64,000 nucleotides of DNA from Clostridium intestinale DSM 6191 (GTDB taxonomy: Bacteria; Bacillota; Clostridia; Clostridiales; Clostridiaceae): NCBI RefSeq assembly GCF_900130055.1, contig NZ_FQXU01000004.1, forward strand, positions 62,001-126,000, in the 5' to 3' direction. A program made the position numbers and the translations under genes. A model generated the notes under the pieces. The model searched no databases. It saw only the letters and a list, made by a program, of their open reading frames with translations, and was not told the DNA's origin. Shown here piece by piece: positions 1 to 8,223 of the stretch; within the stretch, counting starts at the first letter, position 1, and every line of letters begins with the position of its first letter.

Positions 1-22
1 GCCGAAGATCCAAATATATAAG

Positions 23-66
23 AAAAAAGTTGCCAGTAATAAATAATCACTGGCAACTTTTTATTT
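23..66 (-). terminator. Intrinsic terminator of the first minus-strand gene
   Basis: An 11-bp perfect inverted repeat (AAGTTGCCAGT / ACTGGCAACTT) is followed, on the minus strand, by a T-rich tail. It overlaps the stop codon of the membrane-protein gene that ends at 61. Confidence 0.85.
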
Positions 67-747
67 TTCAATAACATATATCATATTAGGATATATTTTC
101 CTTAATACTTCATCTGAATAATGTTTATCTAAATATTTATCAAGAGATGATACCGCTTGTATTCCTTCACGTCTTTCAGTTTGCCTCTCTACTACCAAAC
201 CTGAAATACCTGTATTAAATATCATAAATATAAATAATACCCATGTTAAAGAAGCTCCTATTCTATTTGGAATTTTTTCGATTAGATTTGATAAAACTGG
301 ATATATTTGTTTTACCCATATTAGCGCTAATATTCCCCAGAAAAAACAATACAATAAACTAATTCTTCCATTTAAATTAAAATTCATTTGACTATATTCC
401 CAGGAAACTGTTCCAAATATCTTTTCTTGCACCCAACTGCATAAGTACTCATAGACTCCCCCAACTAACATTCCTCCAAGAAATACCCACAAATCACGTT
501 TATTATATAACCAATATAAACTCAAAGTTATTATAACAGCTCCAAAGCCATATACAAGATTAAAGGGTCCATATATAAGACCACTTCTGCTCTCAATTCT
601 AAAGCGTGTTATAATGCACCAAATAGTTTCAATAACCACTCCTAAAATACATCCTATAAAAAAAATCCAAAAAATTTTGTAGCAGTTTAATCCACTAGCA
701 AAAGATTTATTTGTTTTTTCTAAAGTATTTTTATTATCTTCTATCAT
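61..747 (-). CDS. Putative ABC-transporter permease-type membrane protein (PF06541 family)
   Basis: This 228-residue protein has about five hydrophobic segments (roughly residues 25-45, 62-82, 88-108, 130-150 and 163-185). The stretch SRSGLIYGPFNLVYGFGA, around residues 53-70, is typical of the PF06541 family (CmpB-like, called putative ABC-transporter type IV), which is common in clostridia and has no established function. It should sit in the cytoplasmic membrane. The ATG is preceded by AAAGGAG at a normal distance. No ATPase partner lies next to it, so a transporter role is only a family label. A strong terminator follows directly, so it is probably monocistronic or the last gene of a unit. 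Confidence 0.75.
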   Translation of the reverse strand: MIEDNKNTLEKTNKSFASGLNCYKIFWIFFIGCILGVVIETIWCIITRFRIESRSGLIYGPFNLVYGFGAVIITLSLYWLYNKRDLWVFLGGMLVGGVYEYLCSWVQEKIFGTVSWEYSQMNFNLNGRISLLYCFFWGILALIWVKQIYPVLSNLIEKIPNRIGASLTWVLFIFMIFNTGISGLVVERQTERREGIQAVSSLDKYLDKHYSDEVLRKIYPNMIYVIEK

Positions 748-950
748 CCTACCTTTCTCCTTTAAAATTTCTCTTCCTTCTACTTATATGTATTTATCTG
801 CTTATATACCATTATTTTTTTAATAATCTCTTCTCAAATCCCCTTTCTCATTCACAATGTATAATTTTAAGCTATATACTTTCTCATGCATTAAAAAACT
901 TAGAAATGATAAGATAATAGCATTATTTACTAATAAAACTCATGACTATT

Positions 951-1004
951 CAACTATATATAGTATTTCAATTTTTGCATTCCACAATATATTGTGTGTA
1001 AAAT
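951..1004 (+). promoter_or_regulatory. Tandem NrdR boxes in the nrdJ promoter
   Basis: Two 16-bp palindromic boxes, at 951-966 (core ACTATATATAGT) and 982-997 (ACAATATATTGTGT), lie 31 bp apart centre to centre, about three helical turns. Both match the known NrdR box (ACACwATATATwGTGT type). A candidate promoter overlaps them: -35 TTGCAT at 975-980 and -10 TAAAAT at 999-1004 with an 18-bp spacer, so the second box fills the spacer. Binding there would block RNA polymerase. The boxes are seen directly; control by NrdR is inferred from the consensus and spacing. Confidence 0.85.
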
Positions 1005-1041
1005 ATATTAATGAAGTTTTTATTTGAAGGAGATTTGTTTT

Positions 1042-3552
1042 ATGAATGACTTATATAAACTAATAACTAGATATTTTACTAAAGAATTAGAGACTACTAA
1101 TAAGAGTGTTTATGATCTTTTTAAATGGAAGAGCGTAGCTGTTCATATTGTAGACTATAAAACTAATAAAACTATTTTTTCCACAGAAGATTTAGAATTT
1201 CCTGACTTTTATTCACAAAATGCATGTAATATTATAGCCAGTAAATATTTTAGACAAAGTGGTGTTCCAAACTCTCTTGGCTATGAAAGAAGCATGAAGG
1301 AAATAACTCATAGATTAGTTAACTTTTGGACTACTTATGCTTTAGAACAAGGACTTATAAATAAAGAAAACTCTCAAATATTTTATGATGAACTTGCTTT
1401 TGCTCTCTTAAATCAAATGTGGGCTCCTAACTCACCTCAATGGTTTAATACTGGATTAAAACTCTCTTATAATATAAGTAAGGAAGCTGAGGGACATTTT
1501 TATTATGATGAAGATTTAGGTAAAACTCTTCAATCAAAAGATGCATACACTAGGACTCAAGGTTCTGCATGTTTTATAAACAAAATTGAAGATAAGTTGC
1601 TAGGCCCTGGTTCTATTACAGATTTAATAACTACTGAAACTAGACTTTTCAAACTTGGTTCTGGTACAGGTACCAATTTCTCAAACATAAGAGCATTAGA
1701 TGAGCCTTTATCTGGTGGTGGCAAATCCTCAGGCCTAATGTCTTTCTTAAAGGTACTTGATAGAAATGCAGGTGCTATAAAATCTGGTGGAACTACTAGA
1801 AGAGCTGCAAAAATGGTTTGTTTAGATTATAACCATCCAGAAATAATGGATTTTATAACTTGGAAATCAAGAGAAGAACAAAAAGTAAGAGATTTAGGTA
1901 AAATGGGGTATGACATAGGTTTTGAAGGAGAAGCATATGAAACTGTTTCTGGACAAAACGCTAATAATTCTGTACGTTTTTCAGACGAATTTATGAAAAA
2001 AGCCACCACTAATTCTGAGGAAACTATTCTTCTTAAAGGAAGAAAAAGTGATGCTGTTAATAGAAAAATCTCAGTAAAAGAATTGTGGGATAGTTTTAAT
2101 GAAAGTTCTTGGAACTGTGCAGATCCAGCTCCTCAATTTGATGATACAATAAATGCATGGCACACTTGCCCTTCTGGAGAAGATGGTTTATATGGGTCTA
2201 AACACAATAAAATTAATGCATCAAATCCTTGCTCTGAGTATCATTTCCTTGATGATACCGCATGTAACCTAGCAAGTATAAACATAAGAAAGTTTTACGA
2301 TGAACATAAGAAGACCTTTGATTTAGATGCTTTAACACATCTAACTGCATTAATTCAAATTGTTTTAGATACCACAATTTATCAAGGTCAATTTCCTACA
2401 GAAGAAATTGCAAGAAAATCCTTTATGTTTAGAACTACTGGTCTAGGTATTGCTAATACTGGTTCAACTTTAATGGCCATGGCAATTCCTTATGATAGTG
2501 AAGAGGGAAGAACAATTTCTGCAGCTTTAATGGGAGTTGTTACTGGATATTCTTATTATGTTTCTTCACTTATGGCTGAGAAAATTGGTGCTTTTCCGAA
2601 GTTTGATATTAATAAGGAATATATGTTAAAAGTAATTAGAAATCACTCAAGAGCCGCAGGTGCTCTATCTGGTTCTTTTGAAAATTTAAATTATACTCCA
2701 CTTAAAGTTAATCACTCAATTTTAAATGATCTTTCTTTAAATAATTTATCTGAAATCTTAAAAACTTCTTGGAATTTAGCTTATTCACATGGAAGTGAAG
2801 TTGGTTTTAGAAATGCTCAAGTTACAGTGATAGCTCCTACTGGAACAATTGCTTTAGCAATGGATTGTGGTACTACTTCCATAGAGCCTTTTTTCTCACA
2901 TATAGTGTGGAAAAATCTAAGTGGCGGTGGTTACATGAAACTTGTTAACTCCACTATAAAAACTGCTTTAGAAAGCTTGAATTATAATGGTGCAGAAATT
3001 TCATCTATAGTATCATATATAGATGAAAATGGCAAAATAGAAGGAGCTCCTTATTTAAATAAAAATCATTATTCAATTTTTGATACTGCAAATAAGTCTT
3101 CTGGAGGATATAGATTTATCTCTCCCATGGGGCATGTTAAAATGGTTGCTGCTTTAACCCCCTTTGTTTCTGGGGCTATTTCTAAAACTGTAAATCTTCC
3201 TAATGATGCTACTGTAGAAGATTTTAAAGAGGTTCATGAAGAAGCCTGGAAACTTGGAGTAAAATGTATAGCACTATACAGAGATGGCTCAAAGGTTTCA
3301 CAACCACTTAATGTATCATTAGATTGTACCACTAAGTCTCTTGAATCTATGAATTATAAAGAACTATTAGATTATGCTAAGTCTCTTGAAAATAAGATTA
3401 AAAATATACCTTCTAAAATAGATGTTTCAAGTGAAATTATCCCAGAAGGTCATCATAAGGTAAAATGTAATAATTGTGGAAGCGAACAAATAGTTCCAAA
3501 TGGAACCTGCTCTTTATGCTTAGTTTGTGGTTCTACAAGTGGTTGTAGCTAA
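1042..3552 (+). CDS. nrdJ: Adenosylcobalamin-dependent (class II) ribonucleotide reductase
   Basis: The enzyme converts ribonucleotides to deoxyribonucleotides using a thiyl radical made from coenzyme B12, so it needs no oxygen and no separate activase. The 836-residue protein shows the class II signature: the radical-site motif NPCSE with Cys about residue 397, the glycine-rich GSGTGTNFSNIR, APTGTIALAMDCGTTSIEP, and a C-terminal redox tail with several cysteines (CNNCG...CSLCLVCG). I chose ATG 1042 because AAGGAG (1027-1032) sits 9 bases before it; an in-frame TTG at 1024 lies upstream of that site and is unlikely. Tandem NrdR boxes precede it. Its terminator has been split by an IS element just downstream. 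Confidence 0.95.
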   Translation: MNDLYKLITRYFTKELETTNKSVYDLFKWKSVAVHIVDYKTNKTIFSTEDLEFPDFYSQNACNIIASKYFRQSGVPNSLGYERSMKEITHRLVNFWTTYALEQGLINKENSQIFYDELAFALLNQMWAPNSPQWFNTGLKLSYNISKEAEGHFYYDEDLGKTLQSKDAYTRTQGSACFINKIEDKLLGPGSITDLITTETRLFKLGSGTGTNFSNIRALDEPLSGGGKSSGLMSFLKVLDRNAGAIKSGGTTRRAAKMVCLDYNHPEIMDFITWKSREEQKVRDLGKMGYDIGFEGEAYETVSGQNANNSVRFSDEFMKKATTNSEETILLKGRKSDAVNRKISVKELWDSFNESSWNCADPAPQFDDTINAWHTCPSGEDGLYGSKHNKINASNPCSEYHFLDDTACNLASINIRKFYDEHKKTFDLDALTHLTALIQIVLDTTIYQGQFPTEEIARKSFMFRTTGLGIANTGSTLMAMAIPYDSEEGRTISAALMGVVTGYSYYVSSLMAEKIGAFPKFDINKEYMLKVIRNHSRAAGALSGSFENLNYTPLKVNHSILNDLSLNNLSEILKTSWNLAYSHGSEVGFRNAQVTVIAPTGTIALAMDCGTTSIEPFFSHIVWKNLSGGGYMKLVNSTIKTALESLNYNGAEISSIVSYIDENGKIEGAPYLNKNHYSIFDTANKSSGGYRFISPMGHVKMVAALTPFVSGAISKTVNLPNDATVEDFKEVHEEAWKLGVKCIALYRDGSKVSQPLNVSLDCTTKSLESMNYKELLDYAKSLENKIKNIPSKIDVSSEIIPEGHHKVKCNNCGSEQIVPNGTCSLCLVCGSTSGCS

Positions 3553-3570
3553 AATAGAAAAGGACTGCTG
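3552..3570. terminator. Left half of a shared terminator split by the IS element
   Basis: This arm (AAATAGAAAAGGACTGCTG) pairs, with two single-base bulges, with 5038-5056 on the far side of the IS. If the IS is removed, the two arms form a hairpin with a loop of about 17 bases between the convergent nrdJ and deacetylase-like genes. The stem's own T-rich tail (TTTCTATTT) lies after the right arm. Confidence 0.6.
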
Positions 3571-3580
3571 AAATAAAATG

Positions 3581-3633
3581 ATACCTATAGACTGGACACA
3601 TGAAAAAAAGTGTTTAGTCTGTAGGTATTTTTT
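3581..3633 (+). terminator. Hairpin with T-run at the IS left end, before the transposase
   Basis: ATACCTATAGACT at 3581-3593 pairs with AGTCTGTAGGTAT at 3616-3628 (one mismatch), and a run of T follows. The structure lies between nrdJ and the transposase start. It probably stops read-through from the host gene into the transposase, and may also end the nrdJ transcript now that the original terminator is split. Confidence 0.6.
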
Positions 3634-3663
3634 ATATAATAGAAATAGCAATGGAGGATGAGA

Positions 3664-4992
3664 ATGAGTAAGATTTTATTTACGAAAGAAGACATTATAA
3701 ATCTAGAGAAAAATATAAATATCTTAAGTGTTAGTGAGCGTTCAATAACATATACAAATGAATTTAAGAGACTCTTTATTGAAGAATATATGGCTGGAAA
3801 ACTACCTAGAGAAATATTTTCTGAGAATGGATTTGATATTAATATAATAGGTTTAAAAAGAATTGAACAATCAGCTGATAGATGGAAGGCTTTATACAAG
3901 AAGGATGGAATTATAGGTTTAGATGATAGGCGAAAATGCGCTAGCGGACGTCCACGGTCAAGAGAATTGAGTAAAGAAGAAATAATTGAAAGACAAGAAG
4001 CTAAAATAAAGTTACTTGAATCACAGGTAGAACTATTAAAAAAATTAGACGTGACAGAAAGGTTGCTGATAAACAAAAGTAAAAATCTAAAAACTACTGA
4101 TATATTTGGATTAATATATGACACAATAAAGGAACATAATTTCAAAAAACTAACCGGATATTTTTGCAAATTATTAACTGTTTCACGATCGGGATATTAC
4201 AATCATATTAATTCAAAAGAAAATAGAATAGCTAGCGAAAATAGGGATTTAGAAGCTAAAAAGATTATTTTAAAAGCATTTAATCGTCGTGGATACAAGA
4301 AAGGTTCTCGTTCTATAAAAATGATTTTAGAGAATGAATTTAACATAATCTATAGTCTCAAAAAAATACAAAGAATAATGAGAAAGTACAATATTGTATG
4401 TCCACATAGAAAGGCAAACCCATATAAACAAATGGCTAAAGCTACTAAAGAGCATAGAACTGTTCCAAATATATTAGAAAGAAACTTCAAACAAAATATA
4501 CCTGGGAAGGTCTTGCTAACCGATATTACATACTTGCCATATAACGGAGGAGATATGGCTTATTTATCGACCATTCTAGACGCATCAAGTGGTGAAATAC
4601 TAGCCCATAACATATCTAAACGAATTACTATTGATATAGCAACTGAAACAATTTTTAAATTAACAAAACAACGCAGAGTTAAGCTGCAAAAAAATGCCTT
4701 CGTCCATTCCGATCAGGGATGCCATTATACCAGCCCTATTTTTCAAAATCTACTTAAAAGGAGCCATTTAGGACAATCAATGTCACGACGTGGAAACTGC
4801 TGGGATAACGCACCCCAAGAATCTTTTTTTGGGCATTTGAAGGATTCTGTAAAAACAAAAATGTGCAAAAGCTTCGAAGAACTAAAAGGTAAGATAGACA
4901 AGTATATAATATATTACAATAATTATAGATATAAATGGGACTTAAAAAAGATGACTCCTGTTCAATACAGAAATCATCTTTTATGTGCTTAA
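3664..4992 (+). CDS. IS3-family transposase, OrfA and OrfB in a single frame
   Basis: The 442-residue protein carries out cut-and-copy transposition of its own element. The N-terminal part (about 1-125) is a helix-turn-helix plus a leucine-zipper-like stretch (KLLESQVELLKKL). The C-terminal part is an integrase core with the DDE triad at about Asp287 (LTDITY), Asp350 (HSDQG) and Glu386 (NAPQESFFGHLK); 35 residues separate the second Asp from the Glu, as expected. Most IS3 elements split OrfA and OrfB and join them by frameshifting; here they are one open frame. I chose ATG 3664 because GGAGG ends at 3657; ATG 3658 is directly against the ribosome binding site. It appears intact and possibly active. 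Confidence 0.9.
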   Translation: MSKILFTKEDIINLEKNINILSVSERSITYTNEFKRLFIEEYMAGKLPREIFSENGFDINIIGLKRIEQSADRWKALYKKDGIIGLDDRRKCASGRPRSRELSKEEIIERQEAKIKLLESQVELLKKLDVTERLLINKSKNLKTTDIFGLIYDTIKEHNFKKLTGYFCKLLTVSRSGYYNHINSKENRIASENRDLEAKKIILKAFNRRGYKKGSRSIKMILENEFNIIYSLKKIQRIMRKYNIVCPHRKANPYKQMAKATKEHRTVPNILERNFKQNIPGKVLLTDITYLPYNGGDMAYLSTILDASSGEILAHNISKRITIDIATETIFKLTKQRRVKLQKNAFVHSDQGCHYTSPIFQNLLKRSHLGQSMSRRGNCWDNAPQESFFGHLKDSVKTKMCKSFEELKGKIDKYIIYYNNYRYKWDLKKMTPVQYRNHLLCA

Positions 4993-5037
4993 CACTCTTT
5001 TTTTATATTGTCCTTGACATAGGTGTCAGATTAAAAA

Positions 5038-5056
5038 CAGCTAGTCCTTTCTATTT
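5038..5056. terminator. Right half of the split shared terminator
   Basis: CAGCTAGTCCTTTCTATTT complements 3552-3570 across the IS. It lies six bases past the stop codon of the minus-strand lipoprotein gene, so that gene has probably lost its terminator too. Confidence 0.55.
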
Positions 5057-5061
5057 GTATA

Positions 5062-6426
5062 TTATAAATCAGTTATTTTTTTAAACTTATACCCTTTACT
5101 TTCAAGTAACTTAACAACTCTATGTAAAGTTGATTCTTCAGAGTATGTATAAGTTGGATATCCAGTATCATCCTTAGTAATTTTTATATCTTCAAACTCT
5201 ATATTAGGATGATAGAAAAAAGATGCCATAACATCGGCTGGTAATTTGTTAATTTTATTAAGCATATTATCTGTATCTTTTTTACCATCTATACAATCTA
5301 AATAAGCTGGTATATATTTTGCAGTTCTATTTTCATTCTTAACACTTGCTATATATTTAGTGCCATCTTTTTTAGGTTGATAGATATAATCAAAGTCTTT
5401 TTCTATAACTCTAAAGTTATCATCTGATCCAGTATAATGGCCTGTCTCAAAAAAATATGGCTTAATATCTAATTTTTTTGCTGTATCACATGCTTCTTTA
5501 ATTCTCTCTTCTGTAAACTCTTTAGTATAAGATTTTGGATCCTTTGAATTTGCAAATTCTTTTCCTTCAATACTAGCATCATCTCCTGCTTGATGAGTAT
5601 ATCCATGAAGTCCTATAAGGCCACCTCTGTCCTCAAAATAATCTAAAGTAAATAAAAAATCTGAGAAATACATATTATTTTCTTTTGTTAAATCATTATC
5701 TTCCTTTCTTTTAGGATCCATATATCTTGGAACCCAAGCGACATGAAATGGTATTCCCTCAGAGTACATATAATCTGATACAATTCTCAATTTTTCTAAA
5801 GTTTCTTCATTTACGTATCTATAATTTTTACTAACTCCAATATCTTCAATTCTTATAAGTGCTGTTTTAGGTGCATCCCCAACTTCTTTTTTATCAATCT
5901 TTTCTCTTTTTTTAAAAAATGCTATAGTTTTATTATCTAAACTCCAATCAGTTTTAAGGTTTAAAATCTTGGTAAAGTCAAACATTGATATGTAAACTAT
6001 GTCTTCAGAAATCATTAATTTTTTCTTTAAATTATAAGTTTTATCTTTAATTGTGAAATTATTATCTTTAATGTTTATGCTTATGTCATTATTATTTAAA
6101 GATATTCTAACTATATCTCCTTCTTTAATGATTTTCCCTTCCAATCTTTCTACTATCTCTGTTAATGGAAGGTAATATCTATTATTCTCAACATAAACAG
6201 GTAACGTTGTATCTAAATTTTTCCCTTCAAATTTAATTTTAATATCATCTTTATTCAAAGATAACTCTTTAAAACTACTGTAATCGAGTTTTTTTTCTTC
6301 ATTAATATCAGCTGGTCCATTTCCTGAAACTGCTACTGTCTTGTTTGTACATCCGTAAACTCCAGTTAGTAAAACTAACAACATCAAAATACCAATTGAT
6401 ATTCTTTTTATCGTATTACTTTTCAT
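5062..6426 (-). CDS. Lipoprotein with stalk-like domain and DUF2334 polysaccharide-deacetylase-like domain
   Basis: The 454-residue precursor has a lipoprotein signal (hydrophobic stretch 10-24 ending in a lipobox before Cys26), so it should be anchored on the outer face of the membrane. Residues about 50-170 resemble the copper-amine-oxidase-N/stalk type beta domain seen in many clostridial surface proteins (YVENNRYYLPLTEIVERL). Residues about 185-450 match DUF2334, a NodB-like carbohydrate-esterase fold, with HVAWVPRYMDP, LIGLHGYTHQ and FFYHPN carrying likely metal and catalytic residues. A role in trimming acetyl groups from wall or exopolysaccharide is plausible but unproven. Its ribosome binding site is a G-rich run (GGGGGGA). 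Downstream lies the IS. Confidence 0.8.
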   Translation of the reverse strand: MKSNTIKRISIGILMLLVLLTGVYGCTNKTVAVSGNGPADINEEKKLDYSSFKELSLNKDDIKIKFEGKNLDTTLPVYVENNRYYLPLTEIVERLEGKIIKEGDIVRISLNNNDISINIKDNNFTIKDKTYNLKKKLMISEDIVYISMFDFTKILNLKTDWSLDNKTIAFFKKREKIDKKEVGDAPKTALIRIEDIGVSKNYRYVNEETLEKLRIVSDYMYSEGIPFHVAWVPRYMDPKRKEDNDLTKENNMYFSDFLFTLDYFEDRGGLIGLHGYTHQAGDDASIEGKEFANSKDPKSYTKEFTEERIKEACDTAKKLDIKPYFFETGHYTGSDDNFRVIEKDFDYIYQPKKDGTKYIASVKNENRTAKYIPAYLDCIDGKKDTDNMLNKINKLPADVMASFFYHPNIEFEDIKITKDDTGYPTYTYSEESTLHRVVKLLESKGYKFKKITDL

Positions 6427-6573
6427 TTTCGTCCCCCCGTAATATAAGTTACCTACCCATAATACTACACAATATACACTTTTTGTATAATATTAACTTA
6501 ATTTAAGATAAATATAATAATTATTTAACCATTATTTAACTTATTACTTTTTCATTGAAATATGTTTGTACCC

Positions 6574-6649
6574 TGTATTCACTTAACTTACTATTTAGAA
6601 CCTTCCTTTACCTCTTTTCATATATTAAAAAGTGAATACAAAGGAAGGT
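6574..6649 (+). promoter_or_regulatory. Leader with two crossing inverted repeats over the ytaF ribosome binding site
   Basis: TGTATTCACTT (6574-6584) is an 11-base perfect complement of 6630-6640. ACCTTCCTTT (6600-6609) is a 10-base perfect complement of 6640-6649, which contains the ytaF ribosome binding site. The pairs cross (arm order A1-B1-A2-B2), so the RNA could form a pseudoknot or switch between two folds; the second pairing would hide the site. I match it to no known riboswitch class. Confidence 0.6.
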
Positions 6650-6656
6650 GATAAAC

Positions 6657-7271
6657 ATGTCTGTGATTTTATCTGCAATGCTATTTGCCTTATATTCAAA
6701 TCTTGATAACTTAGTTATAGGCATAGCTTATGGTATAAAAAAGATAAATATAAAAATATTTTCTAATCTTATAATAGCTTTTATAACTTCCACAGGAACA
6801 TTTTTAGCAATGTCCATAGGATTTTATATAACTAATTTTCTACCACACAATATAGCTAACGCTCTAGGCTCTTTATTAATTATTTTCTTAGGGGGATATT
6901 TTATATATAAAAGCGAAAGTAATCTTATAAATAACAGCAAAAGCAATGATCTAGCTTTAAAAGATATAGATGATATGATTGAATATGCAAAAAAAACTGA
7001 TTTAGATAACTCTGGAGACATAAACATGAGAGAATCTCTTTTAATTTCTTTTGGATTAGCACTTAATAACTTAGGCTCAGGAGTTGCTGCAAGTGTAACT
7101 GGAATTAACATTTCCTTAACCGTAATCTTTACCTTTATATTAAGTATTTTTACTATTATTATAGGACAATATTTAGGAAATAGTTTTTTAGGAAAGCTAT
7201 TAGGAAGATATGCGCCTTTATTATCTGGATTTTTATTAATTATACTTGGTATTTTAGAATTAATTAACTAA
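6657..7271 (+). CDS. ytaF: Sporulation membrane protein YtaF, MntP/DUF204 family
   Basis: This 204-residue integral membrane protein has two repeated halves of three hydrophobic helices (about 2-85 and 122-204), joined by a polar linker rich in acidic residues (about 90-120). That is the layout of the DUF204/MntP-like cation exporters. The N-terminal start MSVILSAMLFALYSNLDN and the ALNNLGSGVAA segment are typical of YtaF, which is linked to sporulation in Bacillus; its substrate is not established. ATG 6657 follows AAGGAAGGTG at good spacing; an in-frame GTG at 6648 is part of that site. The leader can form structures that cover the ribosome binding site. Confidence 0.85.
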   Translation: MSVILSAMLFALYSNLDNLVIGIAYGIKKINIKIFSNLIIAFITSTGTFLAMSIGFYITNFLPHNIANALGSLLIIFLGGYFIYKSESNLINNSKSNDLALKDIDDMIEYAKKTDLDNSGDINMRESLLISFGLALNNLGSGVAASVTGINISLTVIFTFILSIFTIIIGQYLGNSFLGKLLGRYAPLLSGFLLIILGILELIN

Positions 7272-7280
7272 ATATATAAA

Positions 7281-7312
7281 CAAGAGGCTGTTAATATTTG
7301 AACAGCCTCTTG
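7281..7312. terminator. Convergent terminator between ytaF and the HAD gene
   Basis: A perfect 12-bp stem (CAAGAGGCTGTT / AACAGCCTCTTG) lies between two convergent genes. Tails on both sides are T/A-rich rather than pure T. Confidence 0.75.
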
Positions 7313-7313
7313 T

Positions 7314-7922
7314 CTATATATTAATTTTATATCTTTTAAACTCTTCTCTCAAGTTGTTCGGACTCTTAAAAACTATGCCATTAATTCCAAAAACTTTAGC
7401 TGCTTCTACATTTTCTAATGTATCATCTATAAATATTGTCTCTTCTGGAATTATATTATATCTTTTAATTAACCTTATATATATTTCTTCCTCTGGCTTT
7501 ATTACATTTTCTTTATATGAAATAACACCACCATGAAAATAATTAAAAAATGGATATCTTTTAGTTACATTTTCATAAGCTAATAAATGAAAATTTGATA
7601 GAACATATAAATTATAGCCAGCATTACTCATCTCTTCTAATACCTTTACGGTTCCATCTATAGGAGTTAATATATCATACCAATTATCCATGGCTAATTT
7701 AATAAGTTCAGAATTCCCCTTACTTCTTTCACATAGGACTCTTACTGCTTCTTCCTCAGTTATAGTTCCTCTATCTAACATAAGCCACTCTTCACTTTTA
7801 AATATTTCATTAAATATCTCTTTACATTTAACACTATCTTCTATTCCCTTAGCTTTTAAATAGTCTAAAGGATTAAAATCTAGTAATACATTACCTAAAT
7901 CAAATACTATATTCTTAATCAT
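7314..7922 (-). CDS. HAD-superfamily (subfamily IA) phosphatase
   Basis: The 202-residue hydrolase has HAD motif I as FDLGNVLLDF near the N terminus, where the first Asp is the nucleophile. The usual second Asp of DxD is replaced by Gly (DLG), as in the YihX/epoxide-hydrolase-like subgroup. Motif II is in VLSNFH, and motif III/IV is around KPEEEIY and IFIDDTLENVEAA. It probably dephosphorylates a small sugar phosphate or nucleotide; the substrate cannot be read from the sequence. I chose ATG 7922 because AGGAGG lies just upstream; an ATG at 7935-7937 precedes that site. Confidence 0.85.
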   Translation of the reverse strand: MIKNIVFDLGNVLLDFNPLDYLKAKGIEDSVKCKEIFNEIFKSEEWLMLDRGTITEEEAVRVLCERSKGNSELIKLAMDNWYDILTPIDGTVKVLEEMSNAGYNLYVLSNFHLLAYENVTKRYPFFNYFHGGVISYKENVIKPEEEIYIRLIKRYNIIPEETIFIDDTLENVEAAKVFGINGIVFKSPNNLREEFKRYKINI

Positions 7923-8223
7923 TCCATCCTCCTGCATAATTTTATGATATTTTAATTATAAATTATATTTGCAATTAATGTAATAGGAGTTTTATATTAA
8001 CTCAATATAACTTTGGATGTTATATAATACCTCTGAAGCTTGCTCAAAAATGTTATTGCATAGAAAATCTAATAATTATAATCCAGATCCTTAAATTCAT
8101 CACATACTTTTTTAGTTGTCAAGTACCTTTCCAAAGACTTTATTTCTATGAATAAACCTTTGTATATATCCTGTTATATAATAAAATGTTATATATTAAT
8201 CTTTTTATAAGAGAGGTCTATCA

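Larger units (their letters stand above)
3579..5028 (+). mobile_element. IS3-family insertion sequence, complete, about 1450 bp
   Basis: Imperfect terminal inverted repeats define the ends. The left end starts TGATACCTAT and the right end, read inward, starts TGACACCTAT; both continue with GGACA, a run of seven A and TGTT. The ends have the TG...CA form usual for IS3 elements. One transposase gene fills the element. I see no clear 3-4 bp target duplication (AAAA on the left, GATT on the right). Just inside the left end a 13-bp hairpin (3581-3593 with 3616-3628) followed by T6 looks like a terminator facing the transposase. Confidence 0.8.

Noticed and set aside
711-917. 68-codon plus-strand frame before nrdJ
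   Set aside because: AT-rich, phenylalanine/leucine/tyrosine-rich translation with no ribosome binding site; it overlaps the start of a real minus-strand gene.
3585-4169. 194-codon minus-strand frame within the IS
   Set aside because: It is antisense to the well-supported transposase, with no motif.
6498-6657. Mn2+ (yybP-ykoY) riboswitch before ytaF
   Set aside because: None of the conserved internal loop motifs of that class are visible.
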